Below, one piece after another: positions 12,032 through 24,229 of a DNA stretch of 64,000 nt. The notes beneath the pieces are model-generated. The model made no database searches. It worked only from the letters and a program-made list of their open reading frames with translations, and was not told the origin of the DNA. The stretch's first letter is position 1; every line of letters begins with the position of its first letter. The translations under genes were made by a program, and so were the position numbers. Origin of the DNA: Zygnema cylindricum (Eukaryota; Streptophyta; Zygnematophyceae; Zygnematales; Zygnemataceae); assembly GCA_037447655.1 (NCBI GenBank), contig JBBHKE010001577.1, positions 62,001 through 126,000 of the forward strand, in the 5' to 3' direction.

Positions 12032-12725
12032 TTCAACTCCATTGGAGTTCTACAAGTATTAGCTTTATCCATTTGAAATTTTTCAAGCATGTTCCCTATT
12101 GCTTCCTTTTGAGTTAGTCTTATAATTTTTCTTTTTCGGTCTCTCTCTACTTGAATTCCCAAAATATATTTTGCTTCCTCATATCCTTCATTTCAAATCT
12201 CCCCTTAAGATCGGTCTTCAGTTTATTAATTTTTTCCATTGATTTATTTAAAACAAGCAAATCATCAACATAAATTGCAATTAATATAAAACCTTCCTCA
12301 TCTTCGAAAACATAGATTGAGTGATCTGAGCTGATTTGAATATAGCCCTGACCGGTAAGAAACTCATCTAGCTTCTTATTCCATTGTCGAGGCGCCTGTT
12401 TCAAACCATAAAGAGATTTAATCAGCCGGCATACCTTACTCTCCTCTCCTTCCTCCACAAACCCTTCAGGTTGTCGCATGAAGATCTCCTCTTCCAATTC
12501 TCCATGCAAAAAGGGTGTTTTGATGTCCATCTGGTGCACTTCGATGTCTTTCGCTGCTGCCAAGCTGAGAAGTATGCGGACGGAGGAAAATCTGACCACC
12601 GGGGCAAAGGTTCTCTCGTAGTCAATTCCCTCCTTTTGTATAAATCCCTTTGCCACTAGTCGGGCCTTGTAGCGCTCGATTGTGTTATCTGGGTTTAGTT
12701 TTAATTTGAATACCCACTTACAACC
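12032..12725 (-). pseudogene. Copia-2 reverse transcriptase core, fragment
   Basis: Carries FAPVVRF, the catalytic IYVDDLLVL and LYGLKQAPRQWNKKL motifs of Copia RT. A frameshift near 12160-12180 separates it from the LGIQVERDRK part. It is bounded by the CCCTC and GATT target duplications of the two nested LTRs. Confidence 0.85.
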
Positions 12726-12729
12726 GATT

Positions 12730-14131
12730 TGTCAAGCTCGTGTGCATCTTCGGCACATTTGCACTCCCAGGAGTTCCGGGGCCTCATTCCACTTTGTACG
12801 GACTCTAGCGTACAAAGAAGGAAGAGGACAACTAGCCGGATCAGATCTATATATTTTCACTCTGGAGCCCTACGCAATTTAGTTCACCTTAAACGGAGGC
12901 CGAACAGCGGAGTTAGTCCGGTGCAAAGTGTCTGCTCCATTATATTGTGTGTTCTATGTAGCTCAAGTAGAGGGATACATTAGAGAACGACACGTAACCT
13001 TAGGGATTATCCCGTAGATCCTACTGTTAGCTGTCAGTAGGATGTTAGTTTAGGCCCAACAGCCGGGCCTAGCATTAATGACTGTGGGTCAAAGTTAGGC
13101 GGTTTCACGTCAAGTCAGAACTTTGGTCCCATTTTTGTGTATTAGAGGAGGACCCTCAGCCTCTAATCCAGCCGGGACCAGTCGTCTAACTTTTAGCCCT
13201 GAGTATGGTACAGTATGTTTTGTCTTATGTTAGTACGATAACAATTGCTGGCCGCTGATTGGCTCGTCACATTGCTTTGACTTTGGAACTTGCAGTAGGA
13301 CAAACTTTGGTTGTATAAGGCACTTGGGGCCAAAGGAGACAGGTTGTTTTTTTCAGTACTGTCTCCTGAGAAAACCCCCAGATAAAGAAATCAATCTTTC
13401 TGTTGGAGAACGTTTGCATTTTGTCTTTGACTCTATTGCCATCTTTGTTTTGGGATTGTCTTTTGTGGAGACCGTAGCACGGGTGGGTAGTTGGCACTAT
13501 CCCCCCTTTGGGCGGTTTGGACTTTCGCTGTTTGAAACTAAGAAGAGTCTTGTCGGATCCTTGCGGTGGAACCGAGAGGGGTGAGGGAGACTCATACCTC
13601 TCTTCGGGGCTATTGGGAGAGGTTTTCTTCTGCTGAGTTTGGTCATCGTTACACTCCGGGGTATGTGAATTCGCTTCACCATTATCATTTATTTCTATCT
13701 TTAATTCCGTTCTCTGGGGCAAGGTGATATTGTTTAATCTGAAAAGCCGATATTTGTTATTTCTATATTTCTGCGTGAGAGTTATTTGCACACTCTTGTG
13801 GTCATCTTTAGGTATGTCCGGAGTTTTTGCGGAACGGATCGGACGACTCCCATTTCCCTCTTATTCTTTGGAGAGTAGTTAGGAGTGTGGCATTTAGTGG
13901 GCTTCCAGCGGAGTAGCACAGTAGGAAATTCTGGGGGGGTACAGGGTACTTTTCTTTTCCACTCCATTCCTTCTTACTATCTATGCATATCCGTGGGGGG
14001 GGGTAATGGACAGAGATGGGCATTGTCACGGATCCGGGAAAGCATTGGCATTTGGGGTGGATTGCACGTTTCTCATGCACACCTCCTTGGACATCTTACC
14101 TGAACCTCCCGGTTCCCAGGCACGCTCGACA
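12730..14131 (-). repeat. Solo LTR family D
   Basis: Runs TGTCAAGCTCG...CACGCTCGACA, 1402 bp, with short inverted ends. It is flanked by a 4-bp GATT duplication (12726-12729, 14132-14135), unlike the 5-bp sites of the Copia LTRs. Removing it restores the Copia-2 sequence (ACCGATTGGTTTTCG). Related sequence lies at 59935-61025 and from 63000. The parent element is unknown. G- and C-runs occur at 13930-14010. Confidence 0.8.
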
Positions 14132-14135
14132 GATT

Positions 14136-16985
14136 GGTTTTCGTTTAGGTGGACAATCCACCAGCTCCCAAGTATCGGCTGCTATAATTGAGGCCAACTC
14201 CTCATTGATGGCTCTCTTCCCCCGATTTCTTTCTGGACAAGTCATCGCCTCTCTATAAGTTTGAGGTTCATCTTGTTGAGATAGTTTAGTTACCTTGTTA
14301 TTAACCTGTTATTCATGCAGTCTTTTGCTACTTCTCCTTCCCCCCTCAAAATCTGAGGCCAGAATAGATGGTTCTTGTGGATTCTTTCGAACAAACTCGG
14401 CTTCTCCCCTATCCCTTGATTCCGAATCAATTTTCACCACGTCTTCCGCTTCGCGTAGAGTTGTCACTGGAGTTTCCACAGTCGAGTCCTTTTCGGTCTG
14501 ATTTGTACCTGCAAGAATGTCACCGTCTCTAAAACCTGGATAGTTAGGAAGCTCAAAGTCATCAGAATTTTCAGACTCAAATCTGATTTTTACTGACTTC
14601 GTATATTTGAAAGGATCCACAGACTTTCCTTCATCCATAACTACTAGATGTTTTATTAAGATTATATCATCCCTTTTTAGATCATAAATTCTATATCCTT
14701 TAACATCTTCATCATATCCTAAAAGGTATCTCGGTTTTCATTTAGGATCTAGCTTCCAATTAGACCGATCTATATCTAGACTGAATACTTTACTGCCGAA
14801 AAACTTTAAGTGAGATATGTTTGGTTTCCGGCCTGTCCATCTCTCATAAGGTGTTTGATCTTTTATAGCTGAAGTAAGAACTCTATTTTCGAGGTAATAA
14901 GCAAAGTTCATTGCTTCAGCCCAAAACCTTTTTCCTATCTTTTTATCTGACAACATACTTCTAGCACTATCACATAGTGTTCTATTTAACCTTTCAACTA
15001 CCCCATTTTGTTCCGGATTTTCTGGAACTATCTTTTGGTGTTGGACTCCATCTTCCCTCAGAAAATCCTCAAACTGGTTAGAAGTATACTCTCCACCATT
15101 GTCACTCCTTACTCTCTTGATTGGAGTTTCATGGAGTTTTTCGCTCCATGCTTTATATTGTCTAAAACAATCCTGAGCTTCTAACTTGTTTTTTAAAAAA
15201 TACACCCGGAATACCGAGACCAATCATCAGTTATAGTCATCATAAATCTCTTCCCCTCGGTGAGGGCACTTTAGCCGGTCCCCAAATATCAGTGTGTACT
15301 AGATCTAGAATTTTTTTCCCTTATAGGTGGTTGTTTTAGGAAAAGGTAATCTGTGTGCTTTACCTTGAGCACATCCACTACAAACACTTATATAATCATT
15401 CTCACTGAACTGAATCCCTTCCACCACTCCAATCTTTTTCATCTATCTTAACTTATCTAGATTCACATGCCCAACCCTCTTATGCCACATCATAATAACA
15501 TGAACACCAGCATAATAAAGTTTCTTCGTTTCATTACTTAAAATCAGCCTAAACATCCCATGGCTACCTTTCTCAGCAATGAAATAGACATCCTCCTCAA
15601 AACAAGCAGTAAAGACTCCTTCCCTAGTGCTAATGAAAAAACCCTTATCATCTAATACAGATGTAGAGATAAGGTTTTTGTTCAGTTCCATTATAAACAA
15701 TACATCGAAGAATGTTAATATGGATGTCTTTCCTTCTACTAACACTTTCAGATCTACCGATCCTACAAGAGTAGTGGTGACTATCCATCATCCTTGTACT
15801 CTATCTCTACGGTGGGAATCTTTCTTATCTTAGTGAACAGGTGCCTATCCTTACACATGTGCAGGGAGGCACATGAATCTACAATCCAACTTGCTTCACC
15901 TTTCAATCCACCGTAAGCACATTTCTGCCTTCGTGGAATTTCGACCTCATTTTTCGCCTCCAACTCCTCATTCAAAAGGAGCTCATCGTCCTCGTCCTCG
16001 GATTCCGCCTCAAGTACCTCTGTGACAAGGGCGTTTTTCTTTCCTTTCGGGGTACCACTGGTCTACCCCTCCTTTAACCGAAGCTCGGTTAGCTTAGTGC
16101 ACTCTGCCATATAGTGCCCCGGTTTCTTACAAAAATGACATAAACCTTTGGGAGCCCTTGGTTCGAACTCGTCGGCCTGCTTTTTCTGCTCCCTACCCCC
16201 AATGTTTTTGACCGGTTTTCGGGAATCCTTCTTCTTCCAATCATTCGCTGTTGCCAAAGCTTGGCCACTCTTTCCTCCCCTTCGGATCTCAATGGTATTC
16301 TCTCGAACGAGAATCATCCCTACCAACCTTGAGTCCGGCAAGCCCTGCACACGGTTGACTATGTTCTCGAACTCATCGGGTAACTTCATCAGTAAACAGT
16401 TAACCTTTTTTTTTTCACTAACATCTTTTCACGCACTTTCTAGCTCCATGAAGAGTGTAGCAAGCTCATTGCAAAAATCCAACATATTTCCCCCTTTGTA
16501 TACATACTCCTTAACATTTTGATCAACCAACTGTTGTTGCTATATCGTACCACTTCAGTACATCTCTATGAGAGCCATCCAAAGATCCGATGCCCTTTCT
16601 CCCTGCAAATGAGGACATGCAAGTCCTTGAGTGAGATTGCGTAGGATGAAGTGCTTTGCCGCCATATTGTTGACGTCCCAGGTTTTAGTATCATTCTCCT
16701 CGTTCCTCAGAATAGGTGACATGAATGCCGAACCACTTGCTATTGGTGTGGTCGTCTCATTCTCCCTTCCTTTGTCCACCACCTCTCCTTCTTTTGTTTC
16801 CTCCGTTGAAGGTGGATCCTCTTTTCTGGTGAATCTGCTTCCTCCAAATCGTGGAGGAATTCCAAGACTTGATGGACGCCCCAACCGTCCACTCACTATC
16901 CCCCAAAACCTTTTTTCGCATAGAGCTCCTATCATCATACTTTCCTAGTATATGAAGCCTGTTCCATTAAAGATTGGTACCCTAA
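14136..16985 (-). pseudogene. Copia-2 gag, protease, integrase and RT N-terminus, broken
   Basis: From the element 5' end: gag (about 16985-16060) with ASDLWMALIEMY and a CCHC knuckle (FCKKPGHYMAEC near 16110-16140); retropepsin near 15880, reading DSCAS where DSGAS is expected; GAG-pre-integrase (15745-15440); integrase (15223-14740) with RSDNGGEYTSNQF and PENPEQNGVVERLNRT; and the variable region up to the RT start at 14136. Several frameshifts and stops. The same protein family as Copia-1, -3 and -4. Confidence 0.88.
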
Positions 16986-17002
16986 AGGGTGGGCCCATAA
17001 CC

Positions 17003-18051
17003 TGAAACTCTGAGACCTCTATAAGTCCTCAGAGTGGACAGCTTCCAAGAAGCCTCTAGGATAACCCTGACCCCATTGTGTTTCAGCAAAAATAACTGTC
17101 ACCCTGACAATAAATAACCCTGACCAACTTCACCCCTGTGTAGGGAAGACTCCCTTGAGTTGATAGCAAAAAGAATCTCTGAATTTGCTCCCCTGAGCAG
17201 TAAGTTATGGAGGGTCAAAGTTGACCTTTTGTACAGAAACTCTCAGGGACAGAGGGTCCTATCTTCTAATTTTTCTAAGTCCTATCTCTCTCACAGACTC
17301 TATCTACTGATGTACTGAACCAATCAGATTACAGTTTTGTACTCAAAAACTACAGTCGCCGGTGTACTTTATGTACGGACACTGTACGACATAGCCTAAA
17401 TGTCCACACGTGGTATGTTTGGATTCGCTCCTTTAATCCTCGGAGATGTCGCGCTCCAATGTAGCATCGCCACGTGTCATCCGATGTGGCCATGCCCACA
17501 AACCGCCGAATTCTTCTTCCAAGATCTTGGCGCTAATTTTGGCCGTCTGATTAAACTCGCATTTGATCGTAGCAGTGATAAATACATACGCGGTATTTGT
17601 TTCGCTTACGAAATCAGTGCGCGGTATTGATTTCTTATCCGTACCGCAATTTGTGCTTTTACAATACCAGATCTATGGATCGCGTTAACAATTATAATTA
17701 AAGGATTTTTCCTACGAATTAATGTTTAATTAATTATCGTACTATATAATACGTAAGATTACTTCTAGACTTAACGGCTAAGGCTACCGGCTATGTACTG
17801 TCTGTCGACCGGCAGGTACCAGAATCAAATCCTGTGGCCGGCATATACCTTTTAGTAAATAATCCCCTAACAAATATAAATTTCCCGTAAACCTCACGAT
17901 AGCCTAGGTAGCCATGGCTCTAACTTCCTCTCCAATTTCTTAGTGACTGCGACAAGTTTGAGAGTTGGAGAGAGAAATTAGAGGTAGACTGCCTCGGCTT
18001 CTTTATTTCTGTTCAGGCCTAGAAAATACTTTAAAACCATTTATTTCTACA
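17003..18051 (-). repeat. Copia-2 5' LTR (family A)
   Basis: Pairs with 8913-9962 and ends TTTCTACA just before the TCTCG duplication. The primer site (GGTGGGCCCATAACC on the plus strand) abuts it. Confidence 0.9.
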
Positions 18052-18056
18052 TCTCG

Positions 18057-18543
18057 CAGATTACAAACGTATTGAATCATTAATTGGACCACCACTGATC
18101 ATCGATGCCGCACGCCACGGTTCCATGGCCCACTGGGTTTGTTCCAAGTGGACTAACCTGGGGGACATGGGCCGGCTCCGAGAAGCTAACCTCGCTGTCC
18201 ACCACCTAACCTTTCCATTTAGGATGCACTTCTTCCATTTTATAAGGTACATACATGTATCCAGATAGAATATTCTCTTGATTTTTGTCTTAACATCCTT
18301 GGCCAGCAACTACGTGCACTTTCTACACTAGTCACATATCCACACTCTCACGCATAATCACATAATGGACCGGGCATGCTTGAAAATACTAATACGGGCA
18401 GCTTAGAAGAACCTGTTGCCGCAAAACGAGAACACCTTGTACATTTCATCCCAGGCACCACTGCTGCCCCGGGACACACCGAGCGGCACCGCTGCACCTT
18501 ACTTGGTCGTGTCATGGATCCCCAATCACTGTCATTTGTCTTC
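18057..18543 (+). pseudogene. gypsy-1 cytosine-5 DNA methyltransferase, C-terminal half
   Basis: Continues the frame of 8459-8912 after Copia-2. It starts with ADYKRIESLIG, then a motif VIII-like segment IIDAARHGSMAHW (about 18095-18135) and the SKWTNL strand. A frameshift near 18225 moves the frame to DALLPFYKVH, which runs through the target-recognition region to NTGSLEEPVAAKREHL, then TAAPGHTERHR and LLGRVMD, matching the motif IX-X end of DNMTs. A TAA lies at 18355-18357. The domain ends close to 18543, where the LTR-C insertion begins. All the main DNMT motifs are therefore present across the two halves, in the right order and strand. Confidence 0.78.
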
Positions 18544-18832
18544 TGTTGATATTTGTGTATTTTCTAGGTTTGTTTTAGGATAAAACAAGGCAAAGGCAGT
18601 CTGCCTCTTACACCCTTCTCCATGCCCCCACACTTGTTGTAGTCACTAAAGGCTGGATAGGGAGTTAGAGTCATGGCTGCCTAGGTCTTCTATAGAGACA
18701 TGTGTAGAAACTGGTAGATTTACAAAAAAAGGGTTTGACGGACCCAGGATTTGATCTTGGTACCTACGGTCCATCAAACACCCCGTAGCCGTTAGCTTTG
18801 TCCGTTAAGTGTATGACTAATGCTGAGGTATA
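18544..18832 (+). repeat. LTR family C (#2), left part, split by Copia-3
   Basis: TGTTGATATTTG... matches LTR-C#1 and resumes at 25281 after Copia-3. The flanking duplication is TCTTC (18539-18543) and TCTTG (26106-26110), one base apart. Confidence 0.8.
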
Positions 18833-19883
18833 TGTAGAAATTAATGGTTCATTTTTTAGTTTTTTCTAGGTCTAAATAGAAAGAAGCCGAGGCAGTCTAC
18901 CTCTAACTTCTCTCTCCAAACTCTCAAACTTGTCGCACTCACTGAGAAATTGGAGAGGGAGCTAGAGCCATGGCTACCTAGACTATCCAGAGGTTTACGG
19001 GAAATTTATATTTGTTAGGGGTTTATTTATATAAAAGGATCATGCCGGCCCACAAAATTTGATCCTTGCACCTACCGGCCGGCAGGCAGCTAACAGCCGG
19101 TAGCCTTAGCCGTTAAGTCTAGGATTAATGTTACGTAGTATATAGTTTGATGTATATTTAAATATGTATACGTACGATAAATCATTTAACTGTAACAGAT
19201 TACAGGATACATAGATCTAGTAATATATAATGTACAAATTACGGTACAGACGAAAAATCAATACCGCGCATTTGTTTCGTAAGTGAAACAAATACCGCGT
19301 ATGTATTTATTACGGCTACGATTAAATCCGAATTTAATCGGACGGCCGGGATTAGCGCCGAGATCGCGGAAGAAGATTTTGGCGGTTTGTGGCCATCGCC
19401 ACATCGGATGACACGTGGCGAAATTACATTGGATCGTGGAATCTCCGAAGATTATGGCATTGAATTCGGATATGACATGTGTCGACATTTAGACCATGTC
19501 GTACAATGTCCGTACATAAAGTACACCGGCAGCTGTACTTTTGCGTACGGAACTGTATTCTGATTGGTTCCGTACATCAGTAGATAGAGTCTGTGAGAGA
19601 GATAGGACTTAGAAAAAATAGGAGATAGGACCCTCTCTCCCAGAGAGCTTCTGTACAAAAGGTCAACTTTGACCCTCCATAACTTACTGCTCAGAGGAGC
19701 AAATTCAGAGATTCTTTTTGTATCGACTCAAGGGAGTCTTGCCTTCACAGGGTTGGAGTTGGTTAGAGTTATTTACTGTCAAGGTGGCAGTTATTTTTGC
19801 TGAAACACAATAGGGTCAGGGTTATCCTAGAGGCTTCTTGGAAGCTGTCCACTCTGAGGACTTATGGAGGTCTCAGAGTTTCA
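18833..19883 (+). repeat. Copia-3 5' LTR (family A)
   Basis: TGTAGAAATTAATGG...GAGGTCTCAGAGTTTCA. The gag ATG lies inside its last 20 bases (19864). Confidence 0.9.
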
Positions 19884-21353
19884 AGTTATGGGCCCACCCT
19901 TTAGGGTACCAATTTTTAATGGAACTAGCTTCATATACTGGGAAAGTATGATGATAGGAGCTCTATGCAAATAAAAGTTTTGGGGGATAGTGAGTGGACG
20001 GCTGAGGCGTCCATCAAGTCTTGGAATTCCTCCAGGGTTTGGTGGAAACAGATTCACCAGGAAAGAAGATCCACCTTCAACGGAGGAAACAAAAGAAGGA
20101 GAGGTGGTGGACAAAGGAAAGGAGAAGGAGGCGTCCACACCAATAGCAACTGATTCGGCATTCATGTCACCTATTTCGAGGAACAAGGAGAATGATACTG
20201 AAACGTGGGACTTTAACAATATGGCGGCAAAGCACTTCATTCTACGCCATCTCACTCAAGGACTTGCATGTCCCCATTTGCAGGTAGAAAGGGCATCCGA
20301 TCTTTGGATGGCTCTCATAAAGATGTACCAAAGTGGTACGATTCAGCAACAACAGTTGGCTGATCAGAAAGTTAAAGAGTACGTATACAAAGGGGGGAAG
20401 ATGTTGGATTTTTGTAATGAGCTTGCTACACTCTTCATGGAGCGCGGGAAAAGTCTTTAGTGAAAAGGAAAAGGTTAACTATTTACTAATGAAGTTGCCT
20501 GATGAGTTCCAAAACATAATCAACCGTGTGCAGGACTTGCCGGACTCAAGGTGGATATGGAACTCAGTGGTAGGGATGATTCTCGTTCGGGAGAATACGA
20601 TTGAGATCCGAAAGGGAGAAAGAGTGGATGAACAAGGATTCTCGAAAACCGGTCAGAAACTATGGGGGGAGGGAGCAGAAAAATCAGACCGACGACTTTG
20701 GACCAAGGGCTCCCAAAGGTTTATGTCCTTTTTGTAAGAAACCTGGGCACTATATGGCGGAGTGCACTAAGATAACCGAGCTTCGGTTAAAGGAGGGGCA
20801 GACCGGTGGTACCCCGAGAGGAAAGAAAAAGGCCCTTGTGACACAGGTACATGAGGCGGAATCCGAGGATGAGGACGATGAGCTTCTTTCTGATGAGGAG
20901 TTGGAGGCGAAAAATGAGGTCGAAATTCCACGAAGGCAGAAATGTGCTTACGGTGGATTGAAAGGTGATGCAGGCTGGATTGTAGATTCAAGTGCCTCCA
21001 TGCACATGTGTAAGGATAGGTACTTGTTCACTAAGATAAGAAATATTCCCACCGTAGAGATAGAGTACGGGGATGGGAGGATAGTCACCACTACTCTTGA
21101 AGGATCGGTAGATTTGAAAGTGTTAGTAGAAGGAAAGACATCCATAGTAACATTCTCCGATGTATTGTTTATTTCGGAGCTGAACAAAAACCTCATCTCT
21201 ACATCCGTATTAGATGATAAGGGTTTTTTTACTAGCACTAGGGAAGGAGTCTTTACTGCTAGGTTTGAGGAGGATGTCTATTTCATTGCTGAGAAAGGTA
21301 GCCATGGGATGTTTAGGCTGGTTTTAAGTAATGAAAAGAAGAAACTTTATTAT
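19864..21353 (+). pseudogene. Copia-3 gag and protease, broken
   Basis: Starts MEVSEFQVMGPP in the LTR and primer site, like Copia-1 and -4. A TAA follows ALCK near 19970. Gag resumes through ASDLWMAL, frameshifts near 20450, and continues to a CCHC knuckle (FCKKPGHYMAEC near 20725-20765). Retropepsin near 20985 reads VDSSASMHMC, so the Gly of DSGA is Ser. The open stretch 20601-21353 ends where a foreign LTR segment replaces the next about 130 bp. Confidence 0.88.
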
Positions 21354-21511
21354 GCTCAGGGGAGTCTTGTCTTCACAGAGGTGAAGTTGGTCAGAGTTTT
21401 TGTCTGCCAGGGTGGCAGTTATTTTTGCTTAAACACAAAGGGGTCAGGATTATCCTAGAGGCTTCTTGGAAGCTGTCCACTCTGAGGACTTATGGAGGTC
21501 TCAGAGTTTCA
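21354..21511 (+). repeat. LTR-A 3' terminal segment embedded in Copia-3 coding sequence
   Basis: Begins GCTCAGGGGAGTCTTG and ends ...GAGGTCTCAGAGTTTCA, identical in type to the last about 158 bp of LTR-A. It replaces the GAG-pre-integrase codons that Copia-4 has between TTATTATGCT and AGTGGATGTGCTC. No target duplication is seen. Short homology (GCTCAGGGGA) at the left joint fits template switching. Confidence 0.85.
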
Positions 21512-22653
21512 ATTGAAGTGGATGTGCTCAAGGTAAAGCACACAGATAACCCTTTCCTAAAACAATCACCTATAAGGGAGAAAAAATTCTAGATCTAGTA
21601 CACACAGATATTTTGGGACCGGCTAGAGTGCCCTCACCGGGGGGGAAGAGATTTATGATGACTATAACTAATGATTGGTCTTAGTATTCCTGGGTGTATT
21701 TTTTGAAAAACAAGTCAAAAGCTCAGGATTGTTTTAAACAATATAAAGCATGGAACGAAAAACTCCATGAAACTCTAATCAAGAGAGTAAAGAGTGACAA
21801 TGGTGGAGAGTATACTTCTAACCAGTTTGAGGATTTTTAGAGGGAAGATGGGGTCCAACACCAAAAGACAGTTCCAAAAAAATTGGAATAGAATGGGGTA
21901 GCTGAAAGGTTAAATAGAACACTAAGTGATAGTGCTAGAAGTATGTTGTCAGATAAAAAGATAGGAAAAAGCTTTTGGGCAGAAGCAATGAACTGTGCTA
22001 ATTACCTCAAAAATAGAGTTCTTACTTCAGCTATAAAAGATCAAACACCTTATGAGAGATGGACAGGTCGGAAACGAAACATATCTCACTTAAAGGTTTT
22101 CGGCAGTCAAGTATTCAGTCTAGATACTGATTGGTCCAATTGGAAGCTGGATCCTAAAGGAAAATCGGGATAGTTATAAAGATATGATGAGGATGTTAAA
22201 GGATATAGAGTTTATGATCTAAAAAGGGATGATATAATCTTAGTAAAGCATCTAGTAGTTACGGATGAAGGAAAGTCTGTGGATCCCTTCAAATATACGA
22301 AGTCAGAAAAAATCAGATTTGAGTCAAAAAATTCTGATGACTTTGAGCTTCCTATCTATCCACGTTTTAGAGAAGATGACATTCTTGCAGGTACAAATTA
22401 GACCGAAAAGGACTCGACTGTGGAAACTCCAGTGACAACTCTACCCGAAGCGGAAGACGTGGTGGAAATTGATACAAAATCAAGGGATAGGGGAGAAGCC
22501 GAGTTTGTTCGAAAGAATCCACGAGAACCATCTATTCTGGCCTCAGATTTTGAAGGGGGGAGGAGAATTAGCAAAAGACTATAAGAAAAACAAGTTAATA
22601 ACAAGGTAAGTAAACTATCTCCTCAAGATTAACCTCAAACTTATGGAGAGGCT
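21512..22653 (+). pseudogene. Copia-3 integrase, broken
   Basis: Contains the SDNGGEY motif with changes (KSDNGGEYTSNQFED then TAG near 21838), AERLNRTLSDSARSML and the 76-codon open stretch at 21943-22173. Several stops. The zinc-binding HHCC part is missing because of the 21354 replacement. Confidence 0.85.
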
Positions 22654-24216
22654 ATGACTTGTTTAGAAAGAAATCGGTGGAAGACAACCATCAATGAGGA
22701 GATGGCCTCAAACATGGCAGCCGATACTTGGGAGCTGGTGGTTTGTCCACCTAACCGAAAACCAATCGGTTGTAAGTGGGTTTTCAAATTAAAACTGAAC
22801 CCAGATAATACAATCGAGCGCTACAAGGCCAGATTAGTGGCAAAGGGATTTACACAAAATGAGGGAATTGACTACGAGGAAACCTTTGCCCCGGTGGTCA
22901 GATTTCCCTCCGTCCGCATACTTCTCAGTTTAGCAGCAGCGGAAGACATGGAAGTGCACCAGATGGACATCAAGACAACCTTTTTGCATGGAGAATTGGA
23001 AGAGGAGATCTTCATGCGACAACCCGAAGGTTTTGTGGAGGAAGGAGGAGAGAGTAAGGTATGCTGGCTGATTAAATCTCTTTATGGTTTGAAACAGGCG
23101 CCTCGACAGTTGAATAAAAAGCTTATTGAGTTTCTTACCGGTCTAGGATATATTCGGATCAGCTCAGATCACTCAATGTATGTTTTCGAAGATGAGGAAG
23201 GTTTTATATTTATTGCACTTTATGTTGATGATTTGCTTGTTTTAAGTAAATCAATGGAAAAAATTAATAAATTGAAAACCGATCTTAAGGGGAGATTTGA
23301 AATGAAGGATATGGGAGAAGCAAAATATACTTTGGGAATTCAAATAGAGAGAGACCGAAAAAGGAAAATTATAAGGCTGACTCAAAAGGAATCAATAGGG
23401 AACATGCTTGAAAAATTTCAAATGGATAAAGCTAATAGTTGTACAACTCCAATGGAGTTGAAGAAGGGAAGTGAGGGGAGTGAGGAAGAAGGAGTCATAG
23501 TCTTAGACGAGGAATTATCTCCTGAAGAACAGAAGTTCATGCAGACTATTCCTTACAGGCAAGTAGTGAGAAGTCTAATCTATTTTATGAATTGTACCCG
23601 GCCGGATTTAGCTGCAGCTGTAGGAGAACTGAGAAGAAGTCTAAATGCTCCCACTAAGAAGGATTGGGAGGCAGCTAAGAGAGTCTTTAGATATTTGATA
23701 GGAACTAGGGATCTTTGGTTGCATTTGGGTGGGGAGAATACTGACATCATTACTTGGAGTGATGCCAGTTATGGTGATGCTCCGATGAGGAGATGCACTT
23801 TTGGATATGTATTATATGTGGGTGATGGGGCTTGCTGTTGGAGTAGCAAACAGCAAAAGGTTATTGCTCAGTCCACCATGGAGGCTGAGTATATGGCCTC
23901 TTGCTCTGCTGTAAAAGAATTGATGTGGGTCAAGCCTTTGCTTGGTGAGCTTAGTCACCTTTAGAGTGGTGTGCAGCAAATATTTTGTGATAATCAGGCA
24001 GCAATTGCTAAATCTGCCAATCCTAAACATCATTTTAAAGCTAAACATATGGACATCAGACTCAGCTTTCTTAGAGAGAAAGTAGAAAACAAAATAATCA
24101 GTTTTGAGTACAGACCAGATAGTGAGATGGTAGCAGATATGATGACCAAACCTGTGCCTTCCCCTAAGCTAATTTTTTGCAGGGAGAAGTGCGGTCTTAA
24201 AATAAAGATTGACTAA
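22654..24216 (+). pseudogene. Copia-3 reverse transcriptase and RNase H, largely open
   Basis: An unbroken 436-codon frame (22654-23964) covers the whole [34 protein letters not shown], the catalytic LYVDDLLVL (about 23218-23245), YTLGIQIERDRK, and RNase H with WSDASYGD and STMEAEYMA. A TAG after GELSHL (23962-23964, AAG in relatives) cuts off the last 80 codons, which stay open to 24216 (FCDNQAAIAKSANPKHHF, DMMTKPVPSPKLIFC). It is the best preserved RT in the window. Without gag, integrase and protease it cannot act alone. Confidence 0.9.
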
Positions 24217-24229
24217 AAAATAAGGGGAG

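Larger units (their letters stand above)
8913..18051 (-). mobile_element. Copia-2, full-length Copia (family A) with two nested solo LTRs
   Basis: LTRs at 8913-9962 and 17003-18051 with the perfect target duplication TCTCG (8908-8912, 18052-18056). Removing the element and one duplication restores the DNMT reading frame on both sides. Inside it, a solo LTR-C (10730-12026) and a solo LTR-D (12730-14131) split the RT region. The primer site lies at about 16987-17002. Confidence 0.93.

Noticed and set aside
13267-14258. Several 60-174-codon frames on both strands
   Set aside because: They fall within the solo LTR-D or cross its border; no conserved domain.
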